A stretch of DNA of 19,064 nt, taken from an uncultured Lachnospiraceae bacterium (GTDB lineage: Bacteria > Bacillota > Clostridia > Lachnospirales > Lachnospiraceae). The notes under the pieces were generated by a model. That model saw only the letters and a program-made list of their open reading frames with translations. It made no database searches and was not told the origin of the DNA. The DNA lies in assembly GCA_934434905.1 (NCBI GenBank), contig CAKSAI010000026.1:1-19064 (forward strand), read 5' to 3'. This document shows, piece by piece, positions 7,707 to 16,726 of this stretch (its first letter is position 1; every line of letters starts with the position of its first letter). Position numbers and translations under genes: made by a program.

Positions 7707-10700
7707 TTTCCGTCTGCGCCTTCTTTCTTTTTTTCTTGTATACCAGAAGAATCACCACTGCTGCTATTATGACAAGCACCGCTGCTGCTATTCCTATCAG
7801 GAGAGCCATCGGGAATTTCTTCTTGACCTCCTCCGGTGTCTTCTCATCTATCTCCTTCTTTTTCGCCTTCGCGAATTTCACGATCACCGTATGACTTTCC
7901 TTTACATCCTCTATGGAGTAGGAATTTCCTTCCGGTACAACCTTCTCTCCGTCGACCATGAGGTAGTTCACGCTGTAGCCCTCTTCTGCCGCAAAGTCAA
8001 ACTTCAGATCTTCTCCCGGCTTCATGGTGACAAGCCCTTCCATACTGCTGCTTCCGCCCACATTGTGTGTGACATAGCACTGTACCGTTTCCGGTTCGGA
8101 CAAGCGGAACAGCCTTGTCTCTGCTCCCTCCGCCGTGTAGGTAATTTCACTGGCCGACTCTGCAACGATCTCGCGATTGAATACATCATAGACCGTATAG
8201 GTTCCCGGAAGGCTGATCTTGTGTTCTCCTGCGAAAAGCGAATGTACTGCTACATAGTTGCTGTCTGCAAAGACGATATCGGAACTGCTCTCGTCATAAA
8301 TATGGCATCCGGTGTGCTTCATCATATTTCGGATCAGCGCTGTCGGTACGGTCGGCACTGCGGAATAGATGCTGATCCACTTGCTTCCGTCCGCATTGGT
8401 TATCTCCTTTACGGCAAGTCCGGCATACGTTCCGTCCAGTCCTGTCCCCTCGTGTACAGCAATTGTGGTGGCTTTTCCGTCATTCACTGCAATAACCGGT
8501 GCCAAAGTTGCATATTCGATTGCTCCATAGGTCACATCGGACAGTCCCTCTGTCAGCCAGTGACTGTAATTCGTCACCTCTGCAGTTCCCATGAATTTCC
8601 GTCCATTGTCGGACTGCACATTCAGTTGCTTCAGATTCATTCCCACAACATCGCTCATCAGAGAGACATCTGTCTTATTGCCATCGGTGATACCAGTCAA
8701 AAATACCCAGAGGATGATATTGTTATCCTTCTTAAGCTGCTTCTCGATGGCTTCCCGCTCTTCCTCCGTGATCTGCGTCGTGCTGAGCATGATGTTGACC
8801 TTATGCTCCGGAACAAGCCCATCCACCAGATCATCCAGCAGATACGTGTCATAGGGTGCTCCGATATTCTGCAGCTCCTCTCTCTGCTTATTCAGTACGG
8901 ATTTGAACAATAATTCATCCGTTATCGGTGTTTTCGAATACGCAAAGTACTGGCTCATCGCAGAATCCATAAATACTGCCACTTCTGATGTGCTCTTTCT
9001 CTCCAGTCCCATCGAAAGTGTACTTTCCTGGGACATCTGCGCCATCAGGCCATAGAACTGGTCATCATCGAAATATCTTCCGCCCATATCGTAGAAGTCA
9101 AGGCTCTGGCCCTTACTGAGCACATAACAGAAGTTACGTTTCAGAACCTCTACCGACTCCTTGGTGGTACGTGTCCAGCCAACCGATGCATTCGCATCCT
9201 GCGTAAGCCCAATGTAACTAAGATTCATTCGGCTGTCTTCCTCTACGATCAGCAGCTTTCCATGAGCAGTTACCGAATCGATTGCTCCCATGTAATCGGT
9301 CATATTGCCAATTTCGCGCTCCCCATAGAGCCATGGAGTCTGTACCCAGTCAAGGCTGTCACTTCGTAAGAGTCTGTCCAGTCCCGCCTGTGCGGTTGTG
9401 GTTGCGAATTCGTATGTGCCGCAGTTTTGCAGATAACCTGCATAGGTTCCTACTACCAAGCGGCCATTCAAGTGCTCCTTCACCAGATCTGCAAAATACA
9501 GAATGCTGTCTGTCTGCATATCTGTCATAAACCGCTGATAATCAATGACTGCCCGGCTGTCCTGTACACTTAAGACTGACAGATATTCGCTCTGGCTTCT
9601 TGCTTCGATGGTCGGTACCTCCGCCGTATCAAAGGTCACGGAAGACTTCTTCCAGCTCTTTTGAAGCGCTTCATTGGTCTCATAATTCTCTTTCAGCCAT
9701 TCACGAAAAGCATTCAGTCCGGCAGATGAAAAGTCTCCGACCTCAGTGGTATTCCCATTCATCCCCCACCACTGCCATTCATAGGTGGTTCCGCCGGTCA
9801 GCTTGATACCCGCAATATTATTGGCATAGGGCTGTTCCATCAGGTAGTCGAGTACCTTCTTCATGATCTCGCTGCATTCCTGCCGCCACTTGGTGGATGC
9901 ATAGGTCTGCTTGCTTAATTTCCCATTGCTGAGCTTCACACATTCTTCCGGGTTCTGCTCCAGCCACCAATCCGGCGGTGTCGTATCAATCGCTACCTGC
10001 AGATATGCTTCCGGGTTCGCACTCAATGTTCCCAGGATCTGCTGATCGATGGGGGTCGCATCAATGGTTCCGTCCGCTTTCCAGACCTCCCCATACGTTC
10101 CGCTTAAGCATATGTAGCAGATAACAGTCTCTACACCCGCCGCACCGGCCTTCGTTACAGTCTCCGCACGATATGCGGTGTCATTCTCCGCACGCCCATA
10201 CCAGAGGGATGTTGTCGGAATGCCGTTTACCAGATAGGTCGGCTTTCCATTCTCCAGCTTAATCTCCGTCTTGGTCGTGACGCCGCTATTCGGCTGTGTT
10301 ACCTTTACATTTCCCACCTTATTACCAACATACTTGTCGCTTACAACAGCTACAAGATCGTCAAACTGAATGGTGTAGGAACCTGTTGCCAGAAATTCCG
10401 GGATCTTCAGTTCGAATTCTGCCGTAAATTCCTTACCTACCGGCCAGTCCTCCGTACTCTTGCCATCGGCAAGAATGAGCGTTCCGCCGCATATCTTCTT
10501 GGTGGTATTTCTCTTCCAGAAGAACACATCAAATTCATTCGATGCCGGCAACTGCTCTTCAATCTTGATCTTCGCCTTAACTTTCACCGTCTCTCCGGCC
10601 TCTACGGCATCCTTCGGGAATGTGAATTCATTGCTCTCCAGCTTATAGTCTGAGTATTCCGTATTATCAAACGAAATGACTCCCCACGGACCTTCCCCGA

Positions 10701-13700
10701 CCGGACAGTATACCTCCGCCTTCGTCCACACCTTGCAGGAATCCATATCATAGTCAGGGAGCATGAACTGCTGGCTGTCCTCCTCAGACCAATCGCCGGT
10801 CTCGCGCGCGATCATCAGGTTCTCATCACTGTAGAAGCGGAGCGTAGAATCATTATTCATCTTAATGATACCGTCGTACAGAAGACCATATGCATACGTA
10901 TCGTTATATAAGCGGACAGCGATCACATTCTTTCCCTTTTGCATGTATTCGGTCAGATCGAAGTTTCCCGGCATCGCCCAAGTATCCCCGGTTCCAGTCT
11001 CTTCGTAGACTTCTTTCCCGTTCACATACAGCTTGTATCTGTCATCCGCCGTGATCTGTATCTGTGCCTTCTTGACATCGTCCTCTACATATAATTCCTG
11101 CCGATAGTAATAATATCTTTCATTATGCTCATTGGAAAGGATCGCATCGTAATCCGCCGGCCAGATCACCCACTTGCCTTCCCATCCGGTACTCCTGACA
11201 GGCTCTGCGATTTGCCATATTCCCAGATTATCCATGGATATCGTCCCGTCTCCGCCTGTCTTCTCCACGCGGACACGGTACAGTGTCGCGCTGACTGCGG
11301 TAAAGCTGGTTTCCAAGTTTGCCGAATCACCTTCCTTGATCTCCTGCGTCACCACAGAAGATATGGTACGGCCACGCCAGTCAATGGCATCGATCACAAT
11401 CCTTCCGGTTGCACTTCCTGAAGAACGATAGTTTGCCTTTACACTGTAAGTATAATCGGTTCCCAGCACGTCCACGTCCGTGTAGATCATACCATTATCA
11501 TCATTCTTACCGGTAATGGAAGCACTTCCCCTTGTTCCAAAGGAAGGCGCGCCCTTCGTCTCTTCACTCTTCCAGCCGCCAAACATGCCGTCGCTGTCCG
11601 GTCCTGCAAAAGTTTCTTCATATACCAGATTGTCATTCTGGGTATAGTTGTAATACTCAATGGCATCAAAGTATACGTCTGCTTCCTTGCCGCCTACCCG
11701 GAGCGAAAGCGCTACCGAATCCCAATTCTTCGGAATCTTGAAACTGATCCTGTAGGTATCCCATTCGGAAAGTTTACCGGTTGTATTCAGAACCCGATCC
11801 TGTCCGTGATTCGCGCCCATGAAATTTCCTTCAGCATTATATCCCTGTATCACTGCTGCGAACCTGCCCGCCACACTGTCCTTACTTCTCATATGGACAA
11901 CAAATTCAATAGAATCTCCGGCACTTACCTTCAGCTTCTTCTGCATGGAAACGGTCGTATAATTGATCTCACTGTATTTTTTCACCAGGTGCAGCGATTT
12001 GTTTCCACGATAATACACGCTACTATCGGCTGTGACCTCCGCAATTCCGCTGGCTGTTACAGATGACCAGTTTACCGGCTTTCCTGCTGCTGTGTATTCA
12101 AAATCAAAGTTTGGATCCGAAATCTCCTTTGTCTTGGTCAGACTGACATTGTCCAAAAATGTCATTGACTGCTCTGTTCCTCCAAAAGCAAAGAATACAC
12201 TGACATACTTTGCATCTGCAGCCGTGCGGAAAGTAGCTCCTACCCTCTTCCAGTCGCAGGAACCATAGGTATATGCGTCTGTCAGCCAGGTATGTGCCTC
12301 CAGTTCGTTTGCCACGCCTTCCCCGATTACATTCTTGTACTGTCTGATATAGATCCGGACTACATTTTTCTTCGAATTTCGGATCATGACATCGTATTCA
12401 AATGCATAATCCGTATCCGGTGATACCTCTACAACGCTGCTCTGGAAATAATAATCGATATTTTCCGTATTCAGCTTCTTGATTACCGCCGCCGCACTGC
12501 CGTCGCCGCTGGCACCATCTGCCTTGTAGGAAGTATAGGCACCGAAATTCCCCTCTTCTGCTCCCGCCGATGTTTCGCGTCTCTCGTAGGTATTCCAGTT
12601 AAATACAGCCTTTCCGTTCTCTCCGGTTTCAAAATCCCAGTTGGCATCTCTTGCTTCTCCCAGCTTCGTGACAGCAATATCATCGAACAGGAACTTCGTT
12701 CCCACATGCGGTCCGGCCACTTCAAAACGCACTTCAATATAAGCCGCATCCTCACTGGTGGAGAAATTAGCTGTGTAGGTCTTCCATGCACCGCTGTTGT
12801 CGGTGCTGGCCGCGCTTGTCAGCCATATATAGCTGGAAGCACTGGTTGTCTCGCTTCCATCTGCTTTGTACTGACGTATCAGCGGGCTACACTTTAAGTC
12901 TGTTCCCGTATAGTTTCCCCAGAATGTCAGACTGTACACGCCGGAAGCATCCACCTTCATACGCCCACTGTAGGTTACGAATGAATCTTTATTCTCTTTT
13001 ATGGTAAGAATCTGCATGGCATTGCTTCCGTCCACTCCCTGACCCCTTGCAATGCTCATTTCGTAATCATTTGCTGTCAGATTGGCTACATGATAACCGT
13101 TCCAGCCAAATACGCCGGATCCATCCGCTCCGATCTCAAAGTCCAGATTCAGATCATCACTGGAGCCCAACTTCTTGATCAAAACATTGTCAAACCATGC
13201 GCAACTTCCGGCTCTCGGTCCGGCCACTTCGAAGCGCACTTCAATATACGCCGCATCTGTGCTGGTGGTAAAGTTCGCGGAATGCCGCTTCCATGTATTC
13301 GTGTTATCCTGGCTCAGCGGATCATTGCACCAGTTGTAGCTGGAGACCTGCGTCGTCTCGGACCCGTCTTCCTTATACATGCGGATGAGCGGTGATACCG
13401 TGATATTGCTGCCCTGATATTTCCCATCAAAGCTCAGATTGTATACCATGGAAGGCTCCGTAGCAAGCCGGATGCTGTAAACAACGTAGGAACCCTTATT
13501 TTTTTTAAGCGTTACGACCTTCATGGCATTACTGCCACCCACGCCTTCGCCTTCCGCTAAGAGAAGCTGATAATCCGTGGCTGTCAGGTCATATGTGTGA
13601 TACCCGGTCCAGTTCAGCACACCGGATTCCGGTGTTCCGGCCTCAAAATCCAGATTCGGATCATCCATTGTGCCCACTTTTGAAACAACGACCTCATCGA

Positions 13701-16638
13701 ACAGCGCGGTATCGCCTGCCGTGTGTCCTGCGATCTCCCACCGCACTTCAATATAAGCCGCATCTGCACTGGTGGTGAAGTTCGCAGAATGTGTCTTCCA
13801 CTTGCCGCTGTTGTCCTTGGCTAAGGCATCATTGCACCAGTTATAGCTGGATGCCAGCGTTGTCTCAGAGCTATCCTCCTTGTACATACGGATCAACGGC
13901 GATACGGTAATGTCTTTGCCCTGATAATTTCCCCAGAAGCTTAAATTATACACCATGGATGGTTCTACCTTGGTACGGACACTGTACACCACGTAGGAAT
14001 TCTCATTGTTCCGCTGGGCAGTAACCTTCATGGCTCCGCTTCCGTTGATGCCGCCGTCGGATACCCAACTCATCTTATAGTCAACGCCGCTCTGCGGTTC
14101 CGCCACATGATATCCGGTCCAGTGATAGGGCTGTGCGCCGCCAAACTTGGGGACTTCAAAATTAAAGTTCGTGTAATCCTCATATTCTGTCAGTGTAATG
14201 CCGTAGAGCTCTGCCTGTGTGTCATCTGCTTTATACACAACCCGCATATAGGACGCACCTGCCGGCACCTCCACATATCCCTTATCCGCCTTCACCGTAT
14301 AAGGTATCCCATCATCAAAGGTGAATGTCAGACTTCCCTGTCTGCCGGAAAGGCTGTACTGGTAGATATCCTTTCCCTTTACATCATAGCGAAGAGAAGT
14401 GATAAATGCCCCGGGTTCAAGCACAACTGCCTTCTTCTCATCGGAATAAGATACATTTCCGGTCACATTCCATCCCGGCAGTACAAATGTCTCCAGACCT
14501 TCAAAGCCGCCATTGGTGATAAGATTCACCGAGGTATCCGCTTCATCCAGTACCTTGCAGAAATCACCGTCCGACAGAAGATTCGTCTTTGCTGCATTAT
14601 CCTTCGCATAAATGCTGATATTATCGATATAATAGTCTGCCCCTGTATATTGGCTGGAATAGATATGGATGGGAGCCCATTGCGGTGTTGTCACAGTAAA
14701 CTCATACTCCACCTTGGTCCAATTATCCGAATTCACTTCCAGCTTACGATACGCGTTTCCGGTATCCGCCCAGGTTCCCAGTCCCCACGGCAGCTCGATC
14801 CAGGTCGGGTCACCCGCATTCTGCGTATTGCCCTTGATCCAGGCTGAGAATATGTAGGTCTTGCTCTCCCAGTTTTTCACCAGTTGACCGATGGAGATTG
14901 ACTTCCCGGTACCGGCGCACTGCGCATAATTCTGAACCATATGAAGGCTTCCCGGATTCAGATACCCATCCTCCACGAGACTTATCTGGCTGACACCGGA
15001 TTCGTCTGGATTTGCGTAGAAACCGCCATAATTCCAGCTATCCTGTGCCCAATGGGTTTCCGTCTTCCATGGGTTCACTGCAATGTTATCAAAATACAGC
15101 TTATCTCCGGCTGCTCCCCAGCACACGATACGAACCTGTGCTTTGGAAGCTTCTGCAGGTGCCGTAATCGATCCTGCCTTTCTGCTCCAGTCCGTTGAAA
15201 GAGCACCTTCCGTCGTCTTGAAATCACCGACAACATTTCCATTTGCATTAAACCAGTATCCGCTGATAACGAAGTACGGACTCGTTCCCTCTCCCTTTGC
15301 GTCAAAGGAAATGCAGTAGCTGCCTCCCGGCTGTATGTCCAGCATGGGACTTGAGAAAGTGACCCATCCCTGGCCCGCCTGTGCAGAGTCACCCTTCGTG
15401 ACCATCGCAGCCTTTCCATGGGACGCATCAGCAGAAGCGAGAGACAAGACATCTCCGGTTGCATTATCGATCAAAGTCCAGTCCATCTCATGCTGGATCA
15501 GCTCTGCACCTTCCAATGTACCATTAAACTTACTGATCGGAAGATAATTGTATATCACGTCTTCAAAACCGGCATTTACCACCAGATTCTGTGTGGTAAG
15601 CGTGACACCGTCCGGGTTATAGAAGCTGCCTGCTCCCGCCAGAAGGTCAACCCCGGTCTCCTTATTGATAAGTGTCACATTATCCACATAGAGATCTGCC
15701 GCCCAGTTATACTGTCCGAAATACAGATAGAAAACAGAGCTTCCGCCATCACCATGGACGGTAAAATCCTTTTCCACCTTCGTCCAGTCGGCATATTCCG
15801 TTACATCGGTAATTTTTACAAGATCACTGTCATGTCCACCCTCCAGGAACCGGAACTCGCCCGCATATGTCGTCTTTCCTTTCAGATAAAGCGATAGCGT
15901 GTAAGTACCTGCCGTTACGCCGCCAACGGAGATGCAGACCGGCATATCGCCCTCTGTAGATGTGTTGTGAAAATACAATGCCCCATCTTCCAGATATCCT
16001 GCATCTACCGTATTCGCATAATGGGTAGTGCTGCCGCCATTGCTCCAGCCATTGCGGTACCATGCGCCATCCATCTGATATCCGTCTGATAATCCTGCCG
16101 CAGAACTGTATGCATACAGATACGCATTGTCTGCCACATAGACTTCGCCATCGGAAGACGTTCCATCTCCGAAGGTAATCACAAGCTTCACGAATCCTGC
16201 TTTTCCGGGAACCGTATAATCACCGGAAATCTCTGTGAAATCAGCCGCATTCTCAAGAGAACCGATCACAGTCTCCTCACCGACCTGCTTCTTTCCTTCT
16301 GCATCCTCATATGCCAGAACAGACAGGCTGGCCTTTCCGTCCGGTGATTTTACGGATACACCGGCCTTGTATTTCTTTCCGGCTGTCACCATCACCGCGT
16401 CAGAGGTGAGTGTAGATGCTTCCTTTCCTGCCTTCACTATCTGCGCAGCATTACCACTTACACCGTCTGCCATGGCGAAGGTGTCTTTTCCGCTGCTCTC
16501 AAATGTCCAGGATTGAAAGCTCTCGAAGATCTGATCCTGTTCGCGTCCATAAGAGATCATGGGTAATCCTGTGCATACAACCACAATACACAGAATTGCC
16601 GCCAGAATTCTCTTGACGCTTGCCCTTTCCTTTCTCAT
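7693..16638 (-). CDS. Giant membrane-anchored multi-CBM glycoside hydrolase (GH42-like core)
   Basis: 2981 residues from the ATG at 16638. The in-frame ATG at 16653 reads through the GGAGGAG ribosome binding site, so the later start is preferred. A signal peptide (about 1-30) leads to roughly eleven beta-sandwich modules of CBM4/9/22-like type, up to about 1812. Copies near 822-1505 repeat with a 169-171-residue period (NxDFE start, FDD/FDN end). A rhamnosidase-N-like galactose-binding module (about 1818-1952, ADDRYKLYVNG) and an Ig-like domain (about 1990-2115) precede a TIM barrel (about 2119-2530). E2287 (TTYEWQ) is the likely acid/base and E2466 or E2467 (LLIVEEDSR) the nucleophile. Their spacing of about 180 fits GH42. 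A GH42 trimerisation-like domain (about 2550-2657), C-terminal sandwiches and an InlB-repeat-like domain end in one membrane helix (2942-2967) with a KKKRKK tail. There is no LPXTG sorting signal. It probably binds and cleaves a beta-linked glycan at the outer membrane face. The substrate is unknown. Confidence 0.85.
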   Translation of the reverse strand: MRKERASVKRILAAILCIVVVCTGLPMISYGREQDQIFESFQSWTFESSGKDTFAMADGVSGNAAQIVKAGKEASTLTSDAVMVTAGKKYKAGVSVKSPDGKASLSVLAYEDAEGKKQVGEETVIGSLENAADFTEISGDYTVPGKAGFVKLVITFGDGTSSDGEVYVADNAYLYAYSSAAGLSDGYQMDGAWYRNGWSNGGSTTHYANTVDAGYLEDGALYFHNTSTEGDMPVCISVGGVTAGTYTLSLYLKGKTTYAGEFRFLEGGHDSDLVKITDVTEYADWTKVEKDFTVHGDGGSSVFYLYFGQYNWAADLYVDNVTLINKETGVDLLAGAGSFYNPDGVTLTTQNLVVNAGFEDVIYNYLPISKFNGTLEGAELIQHEMDWTLIDNATGDVLSLASADASHGKAAMVTKGDSAQAGQGWVTFSSPMLDIQPGGSYCISFDAKGEGTSPYFVISGYWFNANGNVVGDFKTTEGALSTDWSRKAGSITAPAEASKAQVRIVCWGAAGDKLYFDNIAVNPWKTETHWAQDSWNYGGFYANPDESGVSQISLVEDGYLNPGSLHMVQNYAQCAGTGKSISIGQLVKNWESKTYIFSAWIKGNTQNAGDPTWIELPWGLGTWADTGNAYRKLEVNSDNWTKVEYEFTVTTPQWAPIHIYSSQYTGADYYIDNISIYAKDNAAKTNLLSDGDFCKVLDEADTSVNLITNGGFEGLETFVLPGWNVTGNVSYSDEKKAVVLEPGAFITSLRYDVKGKDIYQYSLSGRQGSLTFTFDDGIPYTVKADKGYVEVPAGASYMRVVYKADDTQAELYGITLTEYEDYTNFNFEVPKFGGAQPYHWTGYHVAEPQSGVDYKMSWVSDGGINGSGAMKVTAQRNNENSYVVYSVRTKVEPSMVYNLSFWGNYQGKDITVSPLIRMYKEDSSETTLASSYNWCNDALAKDNSGKWKTHSANFTTSADAAYIEVRWEIAGHTAGDTALFDEVVVSKVGTMDDPNLDFEAGTPESGVLNWTGYHTYDLTATDYQLLLAEGEGVGGSNAMKVVTLKKNKGSYVVYSIRLATEPSMVYNLSFDGKYQGSNITVSPLIRMYKEDGSETTQVSSYNWCNDPLSQDNTNTWKRHSANFTTSTDAAYIEVRFEVAGPRAGSCAWFDNVLIKKLGSSDDLNLDFEIGADGSGVFGWNGYHVANLTANDYEMSIARGQGVDGSNAMQILTIKENKDSFVTYSGRMKVDASGVYSLTFWGNYTGTDLKCSPLIRQYKADGSETTSASSYIWLTSAASTDNSGAWKTYTANFSTSEDAAYIEVRFEVAGPHVGTKFLFDDIAVTKLGEARDANWDFETGENGKAVFNWNTYERRETSAGAEEGNFGAYTSYKADGASGDGSAAAVIKKLNTENIDYYFQSSVVEVSPDTDYAFEYDVMIRNSKKNVVRIYIRQYKNVIGEGVANELEAHTWLTDAYTYGSCDWKRVGATFRTAADAKYVSVFFAFGGTEQSMTFLDNVSLTKTKEISDPNFDFEYTAAGKPVNWSSVTASGIAEVTADSSVYYRGNKSLHLVKKYSEINYTTVSMQKKLKVSAGDSIEFVVHMRSKDSVAGRFAAVIQGYNAEGNFMGANHGQDRVLNTTGKLSEWDTYRISFKIPKNWDSVALSLRVGGKEADVYFDAIEYYNYTQNDNLVYEETFAGPDSDGMFGGWKSEETKGAPSFGTRGSASITGKNDDNGMIYTDVDVLGTDYTYSVKANYRSSGSATGRIVIDAIDWRGRTISSVVTQEIKEGDSANLETSFTAVSATLYRVRVEKTGGDGTISMDNLGIWQIAEPVRSTGWEGKWVIWPADYDAILSNEHNERYYYYRQELYVEDDVKKAQIQITADDRYKLYVNGKEVYEETGTGDTWAMPGNFDLTEYMQKGKNVIAVRLYNDTYAYGLLYDGIIKMNNDSTLRFYSDENLMIARETGDWSEEDSQQFMLPDYDMDSCKVWTKAEVYCPVGEGPWGVISFDNTEYSDYKLESNEFTFPKDAVEAGETVKVKAKIKIEEQLPASNEFDVFFWKRNTTKKICGGTLILADGKSTEDWPVGKEFTAEFELKIPEFLATGSYTIQFDDLVAVVSDKYVGNKVGNVKVTQPNSGVTTKTEIKLENGKPTYLVNGIPTTSLWYGRAENDTAYRAETVTKAGAAGVETVICYICLSGTYGEVWKADGTIDATPIDQQILGTLSANPEAYLQVAIDTTPPDWWLEQNPEECVKLSNGKLSKQTYASTKWRQECSEIMKKVLDYLMEQPYANNIAGIKLTGGTTYEWQWWGMNGNTTEVGDFSSAGLNAFREWLKENYETNEALQKSWKKSSVTFDTAEVPTIEARSQSEYLSVLSVQDSRAVIDYQRFMTDMQTDSILYFADLVKEHLNGRLVVGTYAGYLQNCGTYEFATTTAQAGLDRLLRSDSLDWVQTPWLYGEREIGNMTDYMGAIDSVTAHGKLLIVEEDSRMNLSYIGLTQDANASVGWTRTTKESVEVLKRNFCYVLSKGQSLDFYDMGGRYFDDDQFYGLMAQMSQESTLSMGLERKSTSEVAVFMDSAMSQYFAYSKTPITDELLFKSVLNKQREELQNIGAPYDTYLLDDLVDGLVPEHKVNIMLSTTQITEEEREAIEKQLKKDNNIILWVFLTGITDGNKTDVSLMSDVVGMNLKQLNVQSDNGRKFMGTAEVTNYSHWLTEGLSDVTYGAIEYATLAPVIAVNDGKATTIAVHEGTGLDGTYAGLAVKEITNADGSKWISIYSAVPTVPTALIRNMMKHTGCHIYDESSSDIVFADSNYVAVHSLFAGEHKISLPGTYTVYDVFNREIVAESASEITYTAEGAETRLFRLSEPETVQCYVTHNVGGSSSMEGLVTMKPGEDLKFDFAAEEGYSVNYLMVDGEKVVPEGNSYSIEDVKESHTVIVKFAKAKKKEIDEKTPEEVKKKFPMALLIGIAAAVLVIIAAVVILLVYKKKRKKAQTENEKK
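12099..14157 (-). repeat. Tandem CBM-like repeat array (507-513 bp units) in the giant gene
   Basis: The codon for the Glu of the N-x-(D/N)-F-E module-start motif lies at 14157, 13644, 13137, 12630 and 12099. The steps are 513, 507, 507 and 531 bases. A second anchor, CACTTCAATAT on the plus strand, falls at 13744, 13237 and 12730, again exactly 507 bases apart. The first three modules keep long shared stretches such as SPLIRMYKEDGSETT and DAAYIEVRFEVAG; the fourth and fifth have diverged. This points to stepwise in-frame tandem duplication of one module, with the older copies drifting. Confidence 0.85.
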
Positions 16639-16644
16639 CTTTTT

Positions 16645-16651
16645 CTCCTCC
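16645..16651 (-). promoter_or_regulatory. Strong ribosome binding site that sets the giant gene's start
   Basis: The coding strand reads GGAGGAG, then AAAAAG, then ATG, which is a near-ideal Shine-Dalgarno with a 6-base spacer to the ATG at 16638. The longer reading (ATG at 16653) would place this ribosome binding site inside codons 1-3 and has no comparable site of its own upstream. Confidence 0.8.
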
Positions 16652-16679
16652 ATAAAGTAGTGTGAAAATTACCTTTTAT

Positions 16680-16711
16680 CTTATATCCGGCATCTGCCGG
16701 AAGGATTTCAA
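16680..16711 (-). promoter_or_regulatory. Inverted repeat with possible weak promoter between transporter and giant gene
   Basis: In the 88-base gap between the permease stop (16727) and the giant's ATG (16638) the coding strand reads TTGAAA (16711-16706), TCCGGCAGATGCCGGA (16701-16686) and TATAAG (16685-16680). The middle element is a 7-2-7 inverted repeat, or as RNA a 6-bp stem with an AGAT loop. TTGAAA and TATAAG resemble -35 and -10 boxes, but the 20-base spacer is too long for a good sigma-A promoter. No U-tract follows, so it is not a standard terminator. It may be an mRNA processing or stability hairpin, or an operator within a weak internal promoter. Confidence 0.35.
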
Positions 16712-16726
16712 GTTCCTGTCTCCTCA

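Noticed and set aside
7891..8913. 340-codon open frame on the plus strand
   Set aside because: It lies wholly antisense to the conserved C-terminal domains of the giant enzyme, and its protein has no recognisable domain and a composition typical of a shadow frame.
12099..14157. Regularly spaced repeats as a possible CRISPR array
   Set aside because: The 507-base period, in-frame coding and gradual divergence fit duplicated protein modules, not short identical repeats with spacers.
14107..14847. 246-codon open frame on the plus strand
   Set aside because: It is antisense to the CBM-like modules, rich in Ile, Cys and His, without ribosome binding site or family resemblance.
16639..16653. ATG at 16653 as start of the giant gene
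   Set aside because: Its first codons are the GGAGGAG ribosome binding site of the ATG at 16638.
16686..16701. Hairpin as a rho-independent terminator after the permease gene
   Set aside because: No U-rich run follows on the coding strand; the sequence after it is TATAAGATAAAAGG.
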